A stretch of 64,000 bases of DNA. Source: CAVXYG01 sp963766005. Its GTDB lineage: Bacteria; Actinomycetota; Actinomycetes; S36-B12; GCA-2699445. A program made the translations under genes and the position numbers. The notes under the pieces are model-generated. The model searched no databases, was not told the DNA's origin, and saw nothing but the letters and a program-made list of their open reading frames with translations. The DNA is taken from contig CAVXYG010000012.1 of assembly GCA_963766005.1 (NCBI GenBank), positions 368,822 to 432,821 of the forward strand. Reading direction: 5' to 3'. Position 1 is the stretch's first letter; every line of letters starts with the position of its first letter. Of this stretch, positions 44,632-53,764 are shown one piece after another.

Positions 44632-46808
44632 GCGGGCTGGGCCAGCAGTTGGGAGAGCAGGTCTCGGGCGGCCTCGGCGATGACGGTGCCGGGCGGGAAG
44701 ATCGCGGCCGCTCCGGCCTCGCGCAGCGCCTCGAAGTCCTGCGGCGGGATGACGCCGCCGACGACGACGAGGATGTCCGGCCGGCCGAGCTCGGTCAGGG
44801 CTTGGCGCAGTTGCGGGACCAGGGTGAGGTGACCGGCGGCCAGCGAGGAGGCGCCGACAACATCGACGTCGTTCTCCGCGGCCTGCCGCGCCACCTCCTG
44901 GGGGGTGGAGAACAGCGGCCCGATGTCGACGACGAAGCCGAGATCGGCGAAGGAGGATGCGATGACCTTCTGGCCGCGGTCGTGGCCGTCCTGGCCCATC
45001 TTCGCGACCAGGATCCTGGGCCGTCGACCCTCCCCGGCCTCGAACTGCTCGACCTGCTCGCGCACTGCCGCAACGGTGTCGTTCTGCTCGCCCATCTCTT
45101 GGCGGTACACCCCCGAAATCGAGCGGATCTCCGCAGCGTGGCGACCGTACACGCGCTCCAGCGCCTCGCTGATCTCACCGACCGTGGCCTTCGCACGAGC
45201 GGCCCGCACGGACAGGTCCAGCAGGTTGCCGGTGTCCTGGCGGGCCGCCGCCTCCAGGGCGTCCAACGACGCGGCGACCGCCTGCGGATCCCGCTGCGCG
45301 CGCAACTGCTCCAGCTTGGCCAGCTGCCCGGCTCGCACCGCGGCATTGTCGATCTTCAGCACCTCGATCTGCTCGGCGTGCTCGGGCCGGAAGCGGTTCA
45401 CGCCGATGACCGCCTGTCGACCGGAGTCGATGCGTGCCTGGGTGCGGGCAGCCGCCTCCTCGATGCGCAGCTTGGGGATGCCGGCCTCGATGGCCCTGGC
45501 CATCCCGCCGAGCTCCTCCACCTCGCTGATGTGCGACCAGGCGCGCTCGGCAAGCTGCCGCGTGAGCCGCTCGATGTAGTACGAACCGCCCCAAGGGTCG
45601 ATCACGCGCGGCGTCCCCGATTCCTGCTGCAGGAACAACTGCGTGTTGCGCGCGATCCGGGCCGAGAAGTCGGTGGGCAGCGCCAGCGCCTCATCCAGGG
45701 CGTTGGTGTGCAGCGACTGGGTGTGGCCCTGCGTGGCGGCCATCGCCTCGATGCAGGTACGGATGACGTTGTTGTAGACGTCCTGGGCCGTCAGCGACCA
45801 GCCCGACGTCTGCGAATGGGTGCGCAGCGACATCGACTTGGGGTTCGACGGCGCGAACTGCTTGACCAGCTTCGCCCAGAGCAGGCGAGCGGCACGCAGC
45901 TTGGCGATCTCCATCGCGTAGTTCATCCCGATCGCCCAGAAGAACGACAGCCTGGGCGCGAAGGCGTCGACGGCGAGGCCGGTGCCGACCCCGGCGCGGA
46001 GGTACTCCACGCCGTCGGCCAGCGTGTAGGCCAGTTCCAGGTCGGCGGTGGCTCCCGCCTCCTGCATGTGGTACCCGGAGATCGAGATGGAGTTGAACCG
46101 GGGCATGTGCTGGCTGGTGTAGCCGAAGATGTCGGAGATGATCCGCATCGAGGGCCTCGGCGGGTAGATGTAGGTGTTGCGGACCATGAACTCCTTGAGG
46201 ATGTCGTTCTGGATGGTCCCGGTGAGCTTCTCCTGCGGGACGCCCTGCTCCTCGGCCGCCACGATGTAGAGCGCCATGACCGGCAGCACGGCACCGTTCA
46301 TGGTCATGGAGACGCTCATCTTGTCCAGCGGGATGCCGTCGAAGAGGACCCGCATGTCGAGGATGGAGTCGATCGCCACACCCGCCATGCCCACATCGCC
46401 GACCACGCGCGGGTGGTCGGAGTCGTAGCCTCGGTGGGTGGCGAGGTCGAAGGCGATGCTCAGGCCCTTCTGGCCCTGGGCGAGGTTGCGCCGGTAGAAG
46501 GCGTTGGAGTCCTCGGCGGTGGAGAAGCCGGCGTACTGGCGGATCGTCCACGGCTGGTTGACGTACATGGTCGGATACGGCCCGCGCAGGAACGGGGCGA
46601 TGCCGGGGTAGGTCTCGAGGTGGTCCAGGCCCGCGCGGTCGGCTGCCGAGTACAGAGGCGCGACGTCGATGCCCTCCGGCGTCGCCCAGGCCAGCGAAGC
46701 CGGGTCGGCCCCGGTCCGCTGCGCGAGCGCGGCCTCCCACGCCTCGCGATCCGCGTGCGGCGCCCGCGGCGGCAGCGGCACGGCACTGAAATCGGGGACA
46801 CGGCTCAT
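44628..46808 (-). CDS. mutB: Methylmalonyl-CoA mutase large (alpha) subunit
   Basis: A 726-residue catalytic subunit that interconverts (R)-methylmalonyl-CoA and succinyl-CoA. The TIM barrel contains GPYPTMYVNQPWTIRQYAGF, which fits the methylmalonyl-CoA specificity region (YxxxxxTIRQYAGF), and NTYIYPPRPSMRII. The C-terminal cobalamin domain has DGHDRGQKVIASSF (about residue 602), supplying the axial His, and VVGGVIPPQDF. The ATG at 46806-46808 overlaps the mutA stop (ATGA), and the stop overlaps meaB. The operon serves propionyl-CoA breakdown or succinyl-CoA to propionyl-CoA flow. No cobalamin riboswitch was seen upstream of mutA. Confidence 0.97.
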   Translation of the reverse strand: MSRVPDFSAVPLPPRAPHADREAWEAALAQRTGADPASLAWATPEGIDVAPLYSAADRAGLDHLETYPGIAPFLRGPYPTMYVNQPWTIRQYAGFSTAEDSNAFYRRNLAQGQKGLSIAFDLATHRGYDSDHPRVVGDVGMAGVAIDSILDMRVLFDGIPLDKMSVSMTMNGAVLPVMALYIVAAEEQGVPQEKLTGTIQNDILKEFMVRNTYIYPPRPSMRIISDIFGYTSQHMPRFNSISISGYHMQEAGATADLELAYTLADGVEYLRAGVGTGLAVDAFAPRLSFFWAIGMNYAMEIAKLRAARLLWAKLVKQFAPSNPKSMSLRTHSQTSGWSLTAQDVYNNVIRTCIEAMAATQGHTQSLHTNALDEALALPTDFSARIARNTQLFLQQESGTPRVIDPWGGSYYIERLTRQLAERAWSHISEVEELGGMARAIEAGIPKLRIEEAAARTQARIDSGRQAVIGVNRFRPEHAEQIEVLKIDNAAVRAGQLAKLEQLRAQRDPQAVAASLDALEAAARQDTGNLLDLSVRAARAKATVGEISEALERVYGRHAAEIRSISGVYRQEMGEQNDTVAAVREQVEQFEAGEGRRPRILVAKMGQDGHDRGQKVIASSFADLGFVVDIGPLFSTPQEVARQAAENDVDVVGASSLAAGHLTLVPQLRQALTELGRPDILVVVGGVIPPQDFEALREAGAAAIFPPGTVIAEAARDLLSQLLAQPA

Positions 46809-48589
46809 GCGATCTCCAGTTCCTGGTGCAGGCGCTTCAGGACGTCGAGGACGTCGGCGCCGAGGGCGATGGTCTCCTCGACCCCGGGGACGTCGACCTT
46901 GCCGGCCAGATACACCCGGCGGGCTCCGGCAGCATGCAGTGCGGCAGCGACGGACTCGGCCTGCTCCGCGTAGACCTGGTCGCTGGAGCAGATGCAGGCC
47001 ACGCTGGCGCCGCTGGCGCGGAACGCCTCGGCGGCGCTGGCCGGATCGACCGGCGCTCCGACCGCCCGCACGCCGCCGACCGCGAAGAGGTTGCTGGCGA
47101 ACGTGGCGCGCCCGGTGTGGACCGCGATCGGGCCCAGGTTGGCCAGGAAGATCGTGGCGTTCGCAGCCTCTCCGGCCGCGCGCAGCGCCTCGAACGGGAC
47201 GGCCAGCCGACGAGGTGGGAACAACCCCCGCGGCTCGGGGGCAGGCTCGCGCGCCTCGGACCCCTCCGGTCGTGTCTCGCCGAGCTGCGGGAACTCGCTG
47301 ACCCCGGTGATCGGGCGCGTGCGCCGTGCGATGGCACGGTCGCGGGCCGCGGCCACGGCGGCGACCTCCTCGGCGATGTGCGGCAGCGCGGCCACAACAC
47401 CGCCGGTCGACTCGGTGCGCTGGAAGAACTCCCAGGCCTTCGCGGCGATGTCGTCGGTGAGGTGCTCGACGTACCAGCTGCCGCCGGCGGGGTCGAGGAC
47501 GCGGCCGATGCCCGACTCGTCCTGCAGGATCAACTGGGTGTTGCGGGCCATGCGGCGGCCGAGGTCGCTCGGCACCCCTGCGACGGAGTCGTAGGGCGCC
47601 AGCGCCACGGTGTCCGCGCCTCCGAGCACGGCGCCGAGGCAGGCTGCTGTGCCGCGCAGCAGGTTGACCCAGGGATCGACGACGGTGAGCGTTCGGTAGG
47701 AGGACACCGCGGTGACGTCGATCAGGCCATCGCGCTGGCCGGTGAACGCGACTCCGCACGAGGAGAGGACCGCGGCCCAGGTGAGGCGTACCGCCCGGAT
47801 CTTGGCAACAGTGGCGAAGATATCGACGTCGGCCGTGACTTCCAGGGCGATCTGGCCAGCCGCCTCCTCGGCGGTCATGCCCGCGCCCGTGAGATCCCGC
47901 AGATAGGAGGTCGCGGCAGCGAGGAGGTAGCCGACCTCCTGCGCCTCACTGGCTCCGGCGTCGGCTACCACGCTGCCCGAGGCGAGGTAGGTGCGCACGT
48001 TGGGCGTGCGGGCGGCCACGTCGAGCGCCAGCCGGGTGTCGGACTCGATCGCGACCTCCGTCGTGGCGAGCACGCCGACCGGGTCCAGGCCCAGACAGCC
48101 GCGCGGACCCTCGCCCGGCCCGACGAGGTCCAGGTACCTTCGGGCGGCTGCCGCTGCTCGCGCGCCGGCCCGCAGGGCGACCGGTGCGGCATCCAGGATG
48201 ATGCCGTCCAGGAGGACCGGGACGTCGTCCGGGTCGGCCACCTGGAACTCGACGCTGGTCGCACCGCTTGCCAGGTCCTGCAGCGCCTGGCGGTTGGCCA
48301 CCCTCGCATCGCCGTGGGCAACCGTCGCCCGGATATCCCAAGCGCCGTCGGGTCGAGGCGCGACCCTCGGACCCCGCAGCAGCGGGTCCAGCGCCGGGAA
48401 GCCGGACTCGTCCTCCTCGGTGGCCACATCGGCCGCGGTGTAGAGCGGCTCGATGCGGATCCCGTCGTCGGTGGTGCTCACCAGGGTCTCGTCGAAGTCC
48501 GCGCCCTTGATCGCCTTGGCGACGGCGGCGAGCCATTCCTCGCGCGTCGGAGGGGCGAAATCGGACGCCAGCGTCAGGTCGTCGGCCAC
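46805..48589 (-). CDS. mutA: Methylmalonyl-CoA mutase small (beta) subunit
   Basis: A 594-residue non-catalytic partner of MutB: a TIM barrel related to the large subunit (RNTQLILQDESGIGRVLDPA, PAGGSWYVEHLT) and a degenerate C-terminal domain that lacks the DxHxxG cobalamin motif, as expected for the small subunit. The GTG at 48587-48589 is chosen because TATTCT (48596-48601 on this strand) lies six bases upstream, pointing to a leaderless transcript and the promoter of the mutA-mutB-meaB operon. Upstream in-frame sequence is antisense to the Rieske gene and not protein-like. Confidence 0.94.
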   Translation of the reverse strand: MADDLTLASDFAPPTREEWLAAVAKAIKGADFDETLVSTTDDGIRIEPLYTAADVATEEDESGFPALDPLLRGPRVAPRPDGAWDIRATVAHGDARVANRQALQDLASGATSVEFQVADPDDVPVLLDGIILDAAPVALRAGARAAAAARRYLDLVGPGEGPRGCLGLDPVGVLATTEVAIESDTRLALDVAARTPNVRTYLASGSVVADAGASEAQEVGYLLAAATSYLRDLTGAGMTAEEAAGQIALEVTADVDIFATVAKIRAVRLTWAAVLSSCGVAFTGQRDGLIDVTAVSSYRTLTVVDPWVNLLRGTAACLGAVLGGADTVALAPYDSVAGVPSDLGRRMARNTQLILQDESGIGRVLDPAGGSWYVEHLTDDIAAKAWEFFQRTESTGGVVAALPHIAEEVAAVAAARDRAIARRTRPITGVSEFPQLGETRPEGSEAREPAPEPRGLFPPRRLAVPFEALRAAGEAANATIFLANLGPIAVHTGRATFASNLFAVGGVRAVGAPVDPASAAEAFRASGASVACICSSDQVYAEQAESVAAALHAAGARRVYLAGKVDVPGVEETIALGADVLDVLKRLHQELEIA

Positions 48590-48727
48590 GGTTCCAGAAT
48601 AGGTGGGGCTGCGTGCGGCCCGATCCGGCGGGCGGGAGGCGTGCGGTCGAGGGCGAGTCTGCTGCCGGTCCGACCCGGCCTCTCCCGCGGCTGGGCTGCC
48701 CTCGGCGCTGCCACGTAGCCTGGGGCC

Positions 48728-49108
48728 ATGCGCACTGCGGTTGGCCCGGTAGGCCAGTTCCCGATCGACGTCCCCACTCCGGTCACGGCCGGCGGCGAGG
48801 CGCTGATCGTCGTCCGGACGTCCAACGGCGACGACGAGGTCTGCGTCGTGCTCGACAAGTGCCCGCATCTGGGCCTGCGCCTGACTCGCGGTCCGCGCGG
48901 CGACTACCACGACGGCGTGATCACCTGCCCGTGGCACAACTCTTCCTTCGACGTGTGCTCGGGGGAGAACCTTGACTGGACGCCAGGCGTCGCCGGAGTC
49001 AAGACGCCCCGCTGGTCGCAGCGGCTCTTGGCGATGGGGAAGGCTCCGGCCCCGTTGCAGACCTTCGCCGCCACAGTGGAGGACGGCCAGGTCGTCGTCG
49101 ACCTGTGA
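48728..49108 (+). CDS. Rieske [2Fe-2S] domain protein
   Basis: A 126-residue soluble Rieske-type protein. Cluster ligands are in DKCPHLG (Cys45, His47) and ITCPWHNSSFD (Cys67, His70), the C-x-H...C-x2-H arrangement of Rieske ferredoxins and the small subunits of oxygenase or nitrite reductase systems. No oxygenase gene is near, so its electron partner is unknown. TAGCCT (48716-48721) six bases before the ATG suggests a leaderless transcript. It is divergent from mutA. Confidence 0.88.
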   Translation: MRTAVGPVGQFPIDVPTPVTAGGEALIVVRTSNGDDEVCVVLDKCPHLGLRLTRGPRGDYHDGVITCPWHNSSFDVCSGENLDWTPGVAGVKTPRWSQRLLAMGKAPAPLQTFAATVEDGQVVVDL

Positions 49109-49185
49109 GCCCGGTTCCCGGAGCCCGCGCCGGGCAGGTCGTGCGCTGCCGGGCGTCCTCGCGGGGACAGGCGCATGCTGGAGGC

Positions 49186-49431
49186 ATGGATGCCGCGGGG
49201 CTGAAGTACTGGACCAGGGGCCAGCAGCCGTGTCCGCACTGCGGCGGTACCGGTGTGCCGATGGTGCTCGACATCGTCGACGAGGAGACGCAGGAGGCGG
49301 TGCGGACCGGTTTGGCGTGTCTGGGCGACTGCTGTTTCGACGGGGCGCGGGGAGTGGACCGGGAATGCCTGCGGTGCGGGCACCAGTGGAACAGCGCCGA
49401 GGCCGGCCAGCGTTTCCTGGCTTCCCCGTGA
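49186..49431 (+). CDS. Small cysteine-rich (zinc-ribbon-like) protein of unknown function
   Basis: An 81-residue protein with CPHCGG near the N-terminus, CLGDCCF in the middle and CLRCGHQWN near the end; the first and last pairs could form a zinc ribbon. No specific family is recognised. The ATG at 49186 lies six bases after CATGCT (49174-49179), the same -10 box as the ilvB leader, so a leaderless transcript is plausible. It follows the Rieske gene by 77 bases, so the two could be functionally linked. Confidence 0.7.
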   Translation: MDAAGLKYWTRGQQPCPHCGGTGVPMVLDIVDEETQEAVRTGLACLGDCCFDGARGVDRECLRCGHQWNSAEAGQRFLASP

Positions 49432-49439
49432 GCCTGCGG

Positions 49440-50162
49440 CTAGGCCGGGGCCACCGCCGCCGCGAGGTCATTCCACGCCAGCCAGCCGCAGCCGACCACG
49501 ACGGCCGCCATAGCTAGCCACGCCAGCCAGGCCGGCAGCGTGCCGGCATCGGCGAGCATGGCCACGTCGGTGCCGCGGTGGCCGGATCGTCGCAGCCGAC
49601 GCTCGTCCACCAGCGACTGGGCCGCCCCGGCCAGCAAGGCGGTTCCGGTACCGGCGAGCAGCAGGGCCAGCCAGGCCCCGGGCAGCAACCACACGGCGGC
49701 GGCCGCCAGCGCCGCCCAGCCCGCCACCGCCAGCCACCCGTGCAGGTTGCGCGTGCGCAGCAGGAGCAGGAGCAGGAGCAGCATGGACACGACCACCCAC
49801 AGTCGTGCCCGCCCCGAGACCGACGCGGCGATCAGGCCGGCGCCGACGACGGCCGGGAACGGGTAGCCGACGAGGGCCACCACGGTGTCGGCGAGCCCGT
49901 GAGGCTTGCCCACCATGTGCGTGCTGCCGGAGCCGTCGGCATGGATGCGCACGCGGACCGCTCGGCGCCGTGTCAGGACTGCGACCAGCGCATGTCCGCT
50001 CTCGTGCGCCACGGTCACCGCCGTGGTCACGATTCGCCAACGCGAGAGGCCCACCAGAAGGCCGACCACGGCGACTGCGATCAGCCACCGGTCATCCGGG
50101 TCCTCCGTGGCCGCCATGATCCATGCCCATGCCTCGCCCAGCCGGACCTGCAACTGCTCCAC
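49440..50162 (-). CDS. M50-like (M50B) membrane metallopeptidase family protein
   Basis: A 240-residue membrane protein with about six hydrophobic segments. The zinc motif HExxH appears as TVAHESGHALVA (His53, Glu54, His57) in a membrane segment, as in the peptidase M50B-like family of small integral membrane proteins; family members have no defined substrate. The GTG start (50160-50162) follows AAGGGG at good spacing. It is convergent with the zinc-ribbon gene and divergent from the metallophosphoesterase gene. Confidence 0.8.
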   Translation of the reverse strand: MEQLQVRLGEAWAWIMAATEDPDDRWLIAVAVVGLLVGLSRWRIVTTAVTVAHESGHALVAVLTRRRAVRVRIHADGSGSTHMVGKPHGLADTVVALVGYPFPAVVGAGLIAASVSGRARLWVVVSMLLLLLLLLRTRNLHGWLAVAGWAALAAAAVWLLPGAWLALLLAGTGTALLAGAAQSLVDERRLRRSGHRGTDVAMLADAGTLPAWLAWLAMAAVVVGCGWLAWNDLAAAVAPA

Positions 50163-50480
50163 TCCACGCCCCTTGCACCAACGCTACGGCAGCGGTGCGA
50201 CGCAGATCTGGCCGCGCCGAGTCCTGTGCGACGGCGTGCCACAGCGCGCCCGCATGGTAGCAGCAGTCAGCAGAGCCGTTCGCGCGACCGGGCTGCTCCG
50301 GCGCGCCCCGGGTAGCCGATACGGTCGGGCCTCCAGCGGAAGCCGACGAGAGCCGTGGTCGCGGGGACGGGCGTCTGCGGAAGCCGACTCGGCGAGGGGA
50401 CGAACCGAGTCGCGCAGCCCAGCTCCCTGCGATGGGCCGTCCACCGATGGGTCCGCGATCGAGCAGCACAGGAGGACGCT

Positions 50481-52638
50481 ATGGACCGTGCAGGCGAAGC
50501 CGGGGGAAGGGCGCTCCGGCTCTGGGTGCTCGCGATCGTCGCTGTGCTCGCGCTTGGCCGCACAGCCCTTCGCCGCCGGCGCCCGGGCCCAAGCGGCGAT
50601 GCCGGCGCTCGCCGTGCCCCAGGCCGCGGGCGTCGACGGCGCCCCGCCGGAGGGTCTCGCCGCCGCGGATGGACCCAGGACCGGCCCCGATGACGACACC
50701 GAGTTCACCATCGCCGTGCTGCCCGACACCCAGCGGGAGACCGATCCTGCCAGTGACATGCGCGGTGAACGGCGCGCCCAGTGGCTGGTCGAGCATCGCC
50801 AGTCGCAGGACATCAGACTCGTGCTCTCCGTGGGGGACACCGTCCAGTGGGACACCCCCGACCACGCCATGTACGACAAGGCCAGCCGCACGTTTGCGAT
50901 CCTGGAGCGGGGCGGCATCCCGTGGCTGCCCGTCGTCGGCAACCACGACACCGCCGCCGTCTGCCCGGGTGGCGGAGCCTGCCCCGGTGTGGATGCACGG
51001 GTGGCCGTGCGGGACACGGGGACGTTCAACCGCTACTTCCCGGTGTCGCGCTTCCCGTTGATCCAAGGGTCCTACGAACCGGGGAAGGTCGACAACACCT
51101 ACTCGGCGTTCCGGGCCGGGGGTGTGGACTGGCTGGTCGTAGCGCTGGAGCTGTGGCCGAGGCCGGAGGTCGTGGCATGGGCCGACGCCGTCGTGGCAGC
51201 CAACCCCGACAGCAACGTCATCGTCAGCACACACATGTATGTCGATGACCGCGGCGAGATCGCCCAGGACAACGGCGGCTACGGAGCGACCTCCCCGCAA
51301 TACCTCTACGACAAGCTGATCTCGCGCCACCCCAACATCAAGCTGGTCCTGAACGGCCATCGCGGCCACGGGACCGCGAACCGGGTCGACTATCCGGCGG
51401 ACGGCATCGTGGCGTCGTGGAACAACACGTGGCATTCGGATACCACGAATCCGGTGATGCTGTTGACGGTGGACACCGAGGCGGGGACGGTGGCCAGTCA
51501 GACCTACGCGCCGGACACCGATGAGTGGTTCCCCCAGGGCGCGGCGCGCTACTTGGGGATGCGCTGGCTCGGTGCGGCCGCGCCGGAGGTCGGCGCCGGC
51601 TCCCGCTACACGCCGACCGACCCGGTGCGCCTGACGGACACCCGGGCATCGGGCCGCTTGGGTGCCGCAGCGGTGCAGCGCATCCGGGTCGCGGGTGCGG
51701 CCGGTGTGCCGCAGACGGCGAGCGCCGCGTCGCTGAACGTCACCGTGACCCAGCCGAGCAGCGGCGGGTGGTTGCGGGTCTACCCCTGCGGCGACCCGTC
51801 GGCGACGTCGACGCTGAACTTCACGGCGCAGCAGACCGTGGCCAACGCCGCACTCGTCGGGATCGGATCCAACGGCGAGGTCTGCGCCACCTCCTCGGCC
51901 GACACGCACCTGGTCGTGGATCTGATGGGCTGGTACCCGCGCGGCGCCTCCTTCACGGCGGTGCGGCCGGAGCGGCTGGCCGACACCCGCACGTCGGGGG
52001 CGCTGGCTGCCGGACAGGTGCAACGCGTGCGGGTCGCGGGCGCTGCCGGCGTGCCCGCGGGCGCCCGTGCCGCATCGTTGAATGTGACGGTGACCCGACC
52101 GAGCAGCAACGGCTGGGTACGCGTCTTCCCGTGCGGGGCACCTTCGGCGGGGACGTCGACGGTGAACTTCGTCGCCGGGCGGACCGTGGCCAACGCCGCG
52201 CTCACCGGGATCGGCTCGGAGGGCGAGATCTGCCTCACCGGGTCTGCGGACACCCATGTCGTGCTCGATCTCACCGGGTGGTTCGCAAGCACTGCTTCGT
52301 TCTCCCCGGGCAATCCGGTGCGGGTCGCCGATACCCGGGCGACGGGGATCCTCAGCGCCGGGCAGGTGCAGCGCGTCCAGGTCGCCGGTGTCGGGGGTGT
52401 CCCGTCCGACGCCCGCGCCGCGGCGGTGAATGTGACGGTGACCGGAGCGAGGAGCAGCGGCTGGGTGCGGGTCTTCCCCTGCGGGGCACCGTCGGCCGGG
52501 ACGTCGAACGTGAACTTCGTCGCCGGGCAGACCGTGGCCAACGCCGTGCTCACCGGGATCGGCTCGTCCGGCGAGGTCTGCATCACCGGCTCGGCCGACA
52601 CGCACGTGGTCGTCGACGCCATGGGGTGGTTCGACTAG
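50481..52638 (+). CDS. Secreted metallophosphoesterase with three C-terminal repeats, one frameshift in the signal peptide
   Basis: The ATG at 50481, preceded by AGGAGG, begins a signal peptide (LRLWVLAIVAVLAL) that continues in the next frame as AAQPFAAGARAQA if one T of GCGCTTGGCC near 50554 is removed. The mature protein has a calcineurin-like phosphoesterase domain with IAVLPDTQ, SVGDTVQ, VVGNHDTA and LNGHRGHG metal ligands, then three repeats of about 112 residues, each with a PVRLxDTR-like start, an NVTV strand, a YPCG/FPCG segment and a V(D)xxGW(F/Y) end. Such repeats occur at the C-terminus of secreted actinobacterial enzymes and may bind the envelope. The substrate is unknown. About 718 residues in all. 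Confidence 0.85.
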
Positions 52639-52788
52639 GTCGTCCGGCATCGCGACGCAGGGGGTCCGCCGGCGTGCCTGCCGGTCAGCCGTCGCTGCGG
52701 GCCGTGGCGGTGGGCGTCGACCGGGCAATCGAGCTCCGCGGCGAGGCAGCTCCTTGGATGCCGGGAGTCCCCCCCGCGCGGTCCGGGA

Positions 52789-53764
52789 CTATCCGGGAGG
52801 GCGCCCGCCCACCAGGGACGCCACGATCCGCTCCCGGAGCCAGGCCTGGGCCGCGTCGAAACCGCCGGCCTCGGCGAGGATGCCGGCGGTCCCGCCCGGC
52901 ACTGCCGCAGCACAGCGCTTGCCGACGGCTGCCCCATTCGTCGCCGATCCAGCGGTGGAGGAAGTACTCCTCGCGCTCGGCGTCGGTGTGCCGGCGCGCC
53001 GCGCCCGACCACTGCGAGGAGGGCCTCGCACAGACTCGTCGATGCCCTCGCCGGTGCGCGCGCTGGTGCGGTGGATCGGCGGCAGGTCCGCATCGAACGG
53101 CCGCGCCAGCGACAGCGCGGAGCGCAGCTGGTAGTACGACGTGCCCGCGGCCGGATCGTCGCACTTGTTCAGCACGAAGCTGTCCGGGATCTCGATGATG
53201 CCGGCCTTGAGGAACTGGATCTCGTCCCCGCCGAGGGGCTGCAGCACCAGGTACACGTGGTCGGCGAGGTAGCGCACGTCGAGCTCGCTCTGCCCGATGC
53301 CCACCGTCTCCACGATGACGACGTCGAACAGGTGCTGCAGCAGCCGTGCCACCTGGTACGTGGTGGGCGCCAGTCCGCCGAGCTCGGTGGCGTTGGACTG
53401 GCTGCGGAAGTAGGCGCGGTCGTCGGCCCCGAACCGGGTGCGCGTGCGGTCGCCGAGCAAGCGCACCGCCGGAGACCTGCGAGGCCGGGTCGATGGCGAG
53501 CACCGCCACCGACAGGTCCGGCTCGCGCTCCAGCAGCGCCGGCACGACCCGGGCCACCAGGCTGGACTTGCCCGCGCCGGGGGTGCCGGTCAGGCCGATG
53601 ATGGCGATGGTGGCGCGATCCCCGGTCCGCCGCGAGCAGCTCGAGCACCTCGGCCCGCTGCGCCGCTGCCGCGGCGCGGGTGTCCTCGAAGACGGCGACG
53701 AGCTTGGCGATCGCGTGCTTGTTGCGGTCGCCGCGCCCGCTCGACGAGCGTCGGCCAGCGTCAT
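52789..53764 (-). pseudogene. Second MeaB-like GTPase, several frameshifts
   Basis: Reading across frames gives an ArgK/MeaB-type G protein: a start MTLADA at ATG 53762-53764, RNKHAIAKLVAVFEDTR, P-loop IIGLTGTPGAGKSSLV, VLAIDPASQVSGGA, LLGDRTRTRFGADD, VVIVETVGIGQSELDVRYL, base-recognition NKCDD, and a C-terminal EYFLHRWIGDEWG segment ending at the stop 52789. It differs from the MeaB encoded at 43642-44631. At least four frame changes are needed; one is an extra T in GCGCTTGCTC near 53461. Motifs stay intact throughout, so sequencing error is likely. It would chaperone the adjacent mutase. Confidence 0.75.

Noticed and set aside
48590..48727. Cobalamin riboswitch upstream of mutA
   Set aside because: The intergenic space is only 138 bases, has no B12-box-like conserved core that I can see, and mutA appears leaderless.
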